Shown piece by piece: positions 5,427 to 8,334 of a stretch of DNA of 8,334 nucleotides (the first letter of the stretch is position 1; every line of letters starts with the position of its first letter). The notes beneath the pieces were generated by a model. The model had not been told where the DNA came from and searched no databases. It saw nothing but the letters and a program-made list of their open reading frames with translations. The translations under genes were made by a program, and so were the position numbers. The stretch covers positions 1-8,334 of the forward strand of contig JAAZGC010000057.1 in the NCBI GenBank assembly GCA_012511425.1. Reading direction: 5' to 3'. This DNA comes from Clostridiales bacterium. Lineage in GTDB: Bacteria > Bacillota > Clostridia > Oscillospirales > CAG-272.

Positions 5427-7562
5427 TCAGTAATATATTTTCTCTTCAATGAAATTTGATTGAGCGGTATTTGCCGACGAAGAACCGACATAAAGTAGTT
5501 CTCCGTCAAAACCAACAGAAAATGAAGTTGTCGGATGCGATGATCCGCCGGAAAATTCTATGGAGGCTGTCTCTATTTTCAGCTCACCTGCTTTGATAAT
5601 GCTGTCCTCGTCTGCCGCAAAATATTCGATTATAACACCTCGGCTTTTTGCGGATGTTTCAATCTCGGCGGTTATGCCTTTCGTGGCTTCGTCGTAAGGC
5701 GAAGGAAGCAGGACTGTTTCTACCCGGCAGCGATCAAGCAGATATGCAATCTGAGAAACAGACCTTACATGAAGGTGAGTAAGGATAAAAACATCAATAT
5801 CGCAGCTGTGGAAATATTCGCCCACAAGACCGTCGGCGATCTGAATATCCTTTTTTGAGCCGTCGCTTGAATCGATTGCGAGAGTGACTCCGCCGGATCG
5901 GATACAGATCACATCGTTTTTTCCGACCGGCTGATATACCGCGCGTATCGATCTGCTCGCAGCAAGCTCATAAATTCCCGCTCCGCCGAGATAGACCGCG
6001 AAAGTGCAAATACAGACAAGAGAAAAGGATTTCAGCGAAAGCTTTTTCACGATAAGCAATATTATAACCGCAGCGATGAATAATGCGGCAATCACAGGAA
6101 AAAAGGCGTAATTCAGCGATACCATGATTCCGCGCAGTCTACCGAAGTATTTTACCCCGTCGAGAATCGCCTGAGCAATGCCGTTTGCCGGAACTGCAAG
6201 CAAAAGACAGAGAGGTTTTATAGGCAGCAAAACAGCTATCGCAGCCGAAAGACCGATTAATATTGCCAGAGGATATTCAAAAATCAAATTGGTCAGAGCC
6301 GAAACAAGTGAAATTCTGCCGAAAAAAATCCAGACAACCGGCAGTGAAAATAGAATCGCCGAGAAAGTGCAGGTTATGTTTCCTAAAACAGACAGCAGCT
6401 CTGCTGCAAGTTTGCGAGCCGTGCCTGATTTTACGGTCTTATTCTTCAGCGCTTTTTCTTTAATCGCTTTTATTTTTTCGGAAAAAGCAGCACCCAGAGT
6501 GGTTATTCCGAGCGTCGTCGTAAATGATAGGAGAAAACCGATATCGACGACAGATGCGGGAGATACAAAAAGCATCAAAGCCCCGGAAAAGAAGAGTGAT
6601 GTGACGGGGTCCGCCGTTCTCATCAGCGCCTGAGCCGCCAATGCAATGAAAAACATAAGCGATGCCCGGGCTACCGAAGCCGGCATACCGGTCAGCAGCA
6701 TGTAGAAGAGTATCGATGAAAAAAGCAGCACCCTTTTCCCTCTTGTGCCTATTTTGCAGATGTCAAGAAAACCGGAGAGCAGCATTATAATTACCGAAAG
6801 GTGCATTCCGGAAATCGCCAGCATATGCGGCAATCCGGCTCTTGTGAAATCCCGCTTGACTGCGTCGGAAAGTTCCGAGCGATCCCCTAATATAAGAGCA
6901 GCGACAAGGTCGAGACGATCGTCCGAGAAATATTGAGAAAGTCCTTCAGATATATTATGGTTAAGTGCTCTCAACCAGTATAGAAGCCCTCCCCTTTTTT
7001 CATCCAAAATCTCGACCGAACCGGGAACCGTGTTTTCAAAAGCAATCTCGATTCCCTGCGAACGGGCGTAAGTTCTATAATCAAAATACCTTGTGTAAGC
7101 AGAAATATCACATCCGAGTGCTTTAACCGAAATCAGGTCGCCATCGGAAAGAACCGCGTTATAAGTAGTATAAAACAGCGATTTAAATCGGGTTTTCTTT
7201 CCGTCGACTGAGCGCACATTCAATTTATATCGCCCGCTGTAAATATTCTCCGACTGCACTTCATAGACAATGCCGGTGATTTCATGTTCATCACCTTTAT
7301 ATTCGGCAATTTTGCCGCAGATTACACCAAAATAAAGCGCCGAGACGGCAAAAGCGAGTGATGACGTAAGCAGAAGCGCATTAATAATCTTTTTGTGAAT
7401 GCGTACTCTGAGCGGTTTTATAAAAAGCGCCGCCGCAGAAAATGCCAGAATACATGCGACAATCGCAGACATATACACGGGCAGAAGATAAGCGGCTGCG
7501 GAGCAAATAAAGAACACCCCGCAAACAGTCGCAAGCGGTCTTACTTCCCAAAATCTACTCAT
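5427..7562 (-). CDS. comEC: ComEC/Rec2 family DNA-uptake channel protein, apparently shortened at the C-terminus
   Basis: ComEC forms the inner-membrane channel through which one DNA strand enters during natural transformation. These 711 residues show two N-terminal membrane segments (about 12-48), a soluble OB-like region (about 90-190), the competence core with ALILGDRSEL (222-231) and GLPHMLAISGMHL (243-255), PASVARASLMF (294-304), and further membrane segments to about 525. A C-terminal metallo-beta-lactamase-like domain starts near 540. In that domain the HxHxDH zinc motif is degenerate: it reads HLHVRS (596-601), so metal-dependent nuclease activity is doubtful. The frame stops at TGA, yet clear coding sequence continues for 63 codons, so the domain appears truncated. 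The ATG at 7560-7562 gives a sensible N-terminus, but no good ribosome binding site precedes it. It follows the oxidoreductase gene by 50 bases. Family assignment is firm; function in this copy is uncertain. Confidence 0.92.
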   Translation of the reverse strand: MSRFWEVRPLATVCGVFFICSAAAYLLPVYMSAIVACILAFSAAALFIKPLRVRIHKKIINALLLTSSLAFAVSALYFGVICGKIAEYKGDEHEITGIVYEVQSENIYSGRYKLNVRSVDGKKTRFKSLFYTTYNAVLSDGDLISVKALGCDISAYTRYFDYRTYARSQGIEIAFENTVPGSVEILDEKRGGLLYWLRALNHNISEGLSQYFSDDRLDLVAALILGDRSELSDAVKRDFTRAGLPHMLAISGMHLSVIIMLLSGFLDICKIGTRGKRVLLFSSILFYMLLTGMPASVARASLMFFIALAAQALMRTADPVTSLFFSGALMLFVSPASVVDIGFLLSFTTTLGITTLGAAFSEKIKAIKEKALKNKTVKSGTARKLAAELLSVLGNITCTFSAILFSLPVVWIFFGRISLVSALTNLIFEYPLAILIGLSAAIAVLLPIKPLCLLLAVPANGIAQAILDGVKYFGRLRGIMVSLNYAFFPVIAALFIAAVIILLIVKKLSLKSFSLVCICTFAVYLGGAGIYELAASRSIRAVYQPVGKNDVICIRSGGVTLAIDSSDGSKKDIQIADGLVGEYFHSCDIDVFILTHLHVRSVSQIAYLLDRCRVETVLLPSPYDEATKGITAEIETSAKSRGVIIEYFAADEDSIIKAGELKIETASIEFSGGSSHPTTSFSVGFDGELLYVGSSSANTAQSNFIEEKIYY

Positions 7563-7566
7563 ATAA

Positions 7567-7578
7567 CTTTAATTAAAG
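7567..7578. repeat. Perfect 12-base palindrome just before comEC
   Basis: CTTTAATTAAAG is its own reverse complement and ends four bases before the comEC ATG, where a ribosome binding site would be expected. The remaining bases of this 50-base gap (7563-7612) show no clear promoter or terminator. An AT-rich palindrome of this length may be chance. Confidence 0.4.
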
Positions 7579-7612
7579 CCTATTTTAAACGGTTTGTTTA
7601 TGCCGAGGTGTT

Positions 7613-8334
7613 TCAGTTATTGTGAATCTTAACGTTTTCGCTTTCGAGTATATTCTGTAGCTTTCGGATATCCGGTTTCCAGATGCGGGTTCTGTTCTTT
7701 ATCGATTCGGCGGCAGCGAGGCCGGCGGCTTGGCAGGTTATAATTGCCGGTGGGATAACCCTCAATACATCCCAGCCGTATCCGTCACCGGAAGCGGTTC
7801 TGCCGGCGGTTATAATACCGTCAAATCCGGTTTTTACAAGCACGCCGTAACGCACTTCATAAAGATATTCGCGGCCGTCGAAATCGCAGATTGCTCCTAT
7901 CGAGTCATCATACCTTATGCCGGAATCTTCGGGGCAGAGCGTCGCATCGCCGTCAAGCCGTCTTGTCGCGCGGAAATTTACCATGCCGGGAATCTGAACG
8001 AGATCCCTTGAAAGCCGGTCGTCTTTTTTCAGTTTTCCGAGCATCCTTATCTGGCTTGATACTGTGTATTTCGATATGTCATCGGCGTCGGTGCCGTCGA
8101 ACAGCGGCATATCTATCGGATGTCCGTGTCCGTAGAGATTTGAATGTCCGCCCGAGACGCCGCGGTATATATTTCCGATGTTACCGGACTCGATTGCTTT
8201 TTTAATGCTGTCCATGTTTATGACTTTACCGAAATACGAATCATAATTGCCGCGTTTCAGAGTCGGGGCACCCATTTTGTATAACAGATCCGCGTCGCCG
8301 GTAACATCGACGACGATTTTCGATTTATAGAAGC
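7613..8334 (-). CDS. FAD-dependent oxidoreductase, C-terminal part (5' end beyond window)
   Basis: The frame is open from the right edge of the window to a TGA at 7613-7615, giving 239 complete codons; the N-terminal FAD-binding (GxGxxG) region lies outside. The visible start, FYKSKIVVDVTGDADLLYKM, matches the second FAD-contact block (I/V-D-A/V-T-G-D-x-D-L) of the FAD_oxidored family (PF12831). The block DGIITAGRTASGDGYGWDVL followed by RVIPPAIITCQAAGLAAAES matches the C-terminal FAD-binding end of that family (typically AGR...RVmp...GQAAG.AAA). An internal Met at 8275 is not the start, because family sequence continues upstream of it. The substrate cannot be told from this part; related proteins are usually annotated only as FAD-dependent oxidoreductases. 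It lies 50 bases upstream of comEC on the same strand and may be co-transcribed with it. Confidence 0.88.
   Translation of the reverse strand, partial: FYKSKIVVDVTGDADLLYKMGAPTLKRGNYDSYFGKVINMDSIKKAIESGNIGNIYRGVSGGHSNLYGHGHPIDMPLFDGTDADDISKYTVSSQIRMLGKLKKDDRLSRDLVQIPGMVNFRATRRLDGDATLCPEDSGIRYDDSIGAICDFDGREYLYEVRYGVLVKTGFDGIITAGRTASGDGYGWDVLRVIPPAIITCQAAGLAAAESIKNRTRIWKPDIRKLQNILESENVKIHNN

Noticed and set aside
5389..5429. Selenocysteine at the comEC TGA
   Set aside because: The 40 bases after the TGA form only a weak GGAC/GUCC stem with a large loop and no bulged-U/GU apical loop of a bacterial SECIS. ComEC has no known redox residue here, and selenocysteine genes were not seen in the window.
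5427..5429. TGA reassigned to an amino acid in this genome
   Set aside because: lgt, ymfH and the oxidoreductase all end naturally at TGA, and reading through them gives no family-like sequence. The lgt TGA also forms the ATGA overlap with folD. The standard bacterial code fits.
1..8334. CRISPR array, insertion sequence, phage gene, tRNA or rRNA
   Set aside because: No regularly spaced repeats, transposase motifs, terminal inverted repeats or RNA gene structures were seen on either strand.

Overview
This is a compact stretch of a low-to-middle GC Bacillota genome, most likely Clostridia of the Oscillospiraceae/Ruminococcaceae type. The reasons are the paired M16 peptidase homologues of the Bacillus YmfF/YmfH kind next to lgt and folD, a clostridial-looking ComEC, consensus sigma-A promoters and purine-rich ribosome binding sites. 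The taxonomy is inferred from gene content and style; no marker gene was compared. Every convincing gene is on the minus strand, so transcription runs right to left.

Right end: the C-terminal part of an FAD-dependent oxidoreductase (7613-8334, its start lies beyond the window) is followed after 50 bases by comEC (5427-7562), the DNA-uptake channel protein. Coding sequence appears to continue in the same frame for 63 codons past the comEC TGA, to a TAA at 5235-5237. The continuation carries an HGPK segment where ComEC metallo-beta-lactamase domains normally have HHGSK. The TGA therefore looks like a premature stop in this copy, or a sequencing error, rather than the natural end. This is the most interesting observation in the window.

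Centre: a tight four-gene unit, ymfF (3809-5125), ymfH (2521-3822), lgt (1436-2503) and folD (600-1439). A plausible promoter lies at 5164-5192 and a strong hairpin terminator at 556-593. ymfF/ymfH and lgt/folD overlap by 14 and 4 bases, and ymfH and lgt are 17 bases apart. YmfH carries the zinc-binding HxxEH motif. YmfF lacks it but keeps the R/Y pair of the C-terminal M16 domain, so the two look like complementary halves of one enzyme. Lgt attaches the lipid anchor of lipoproteins, and here it has an unusual charged cytoplasmic tail. FolD makes and interconverts one-carbon folates.

Left end: a new transcription unit starts from a perfect extended sigma-A promoter (448-476) and enters dusB (1-408, truncated by the window edge), a tRNA dihydrouridine synthase.

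Most of the window is housekeeping. I see no mobile element, CRISPR array, tRNA, rRNA or phage gene, and no new defence or biosynthetic system.
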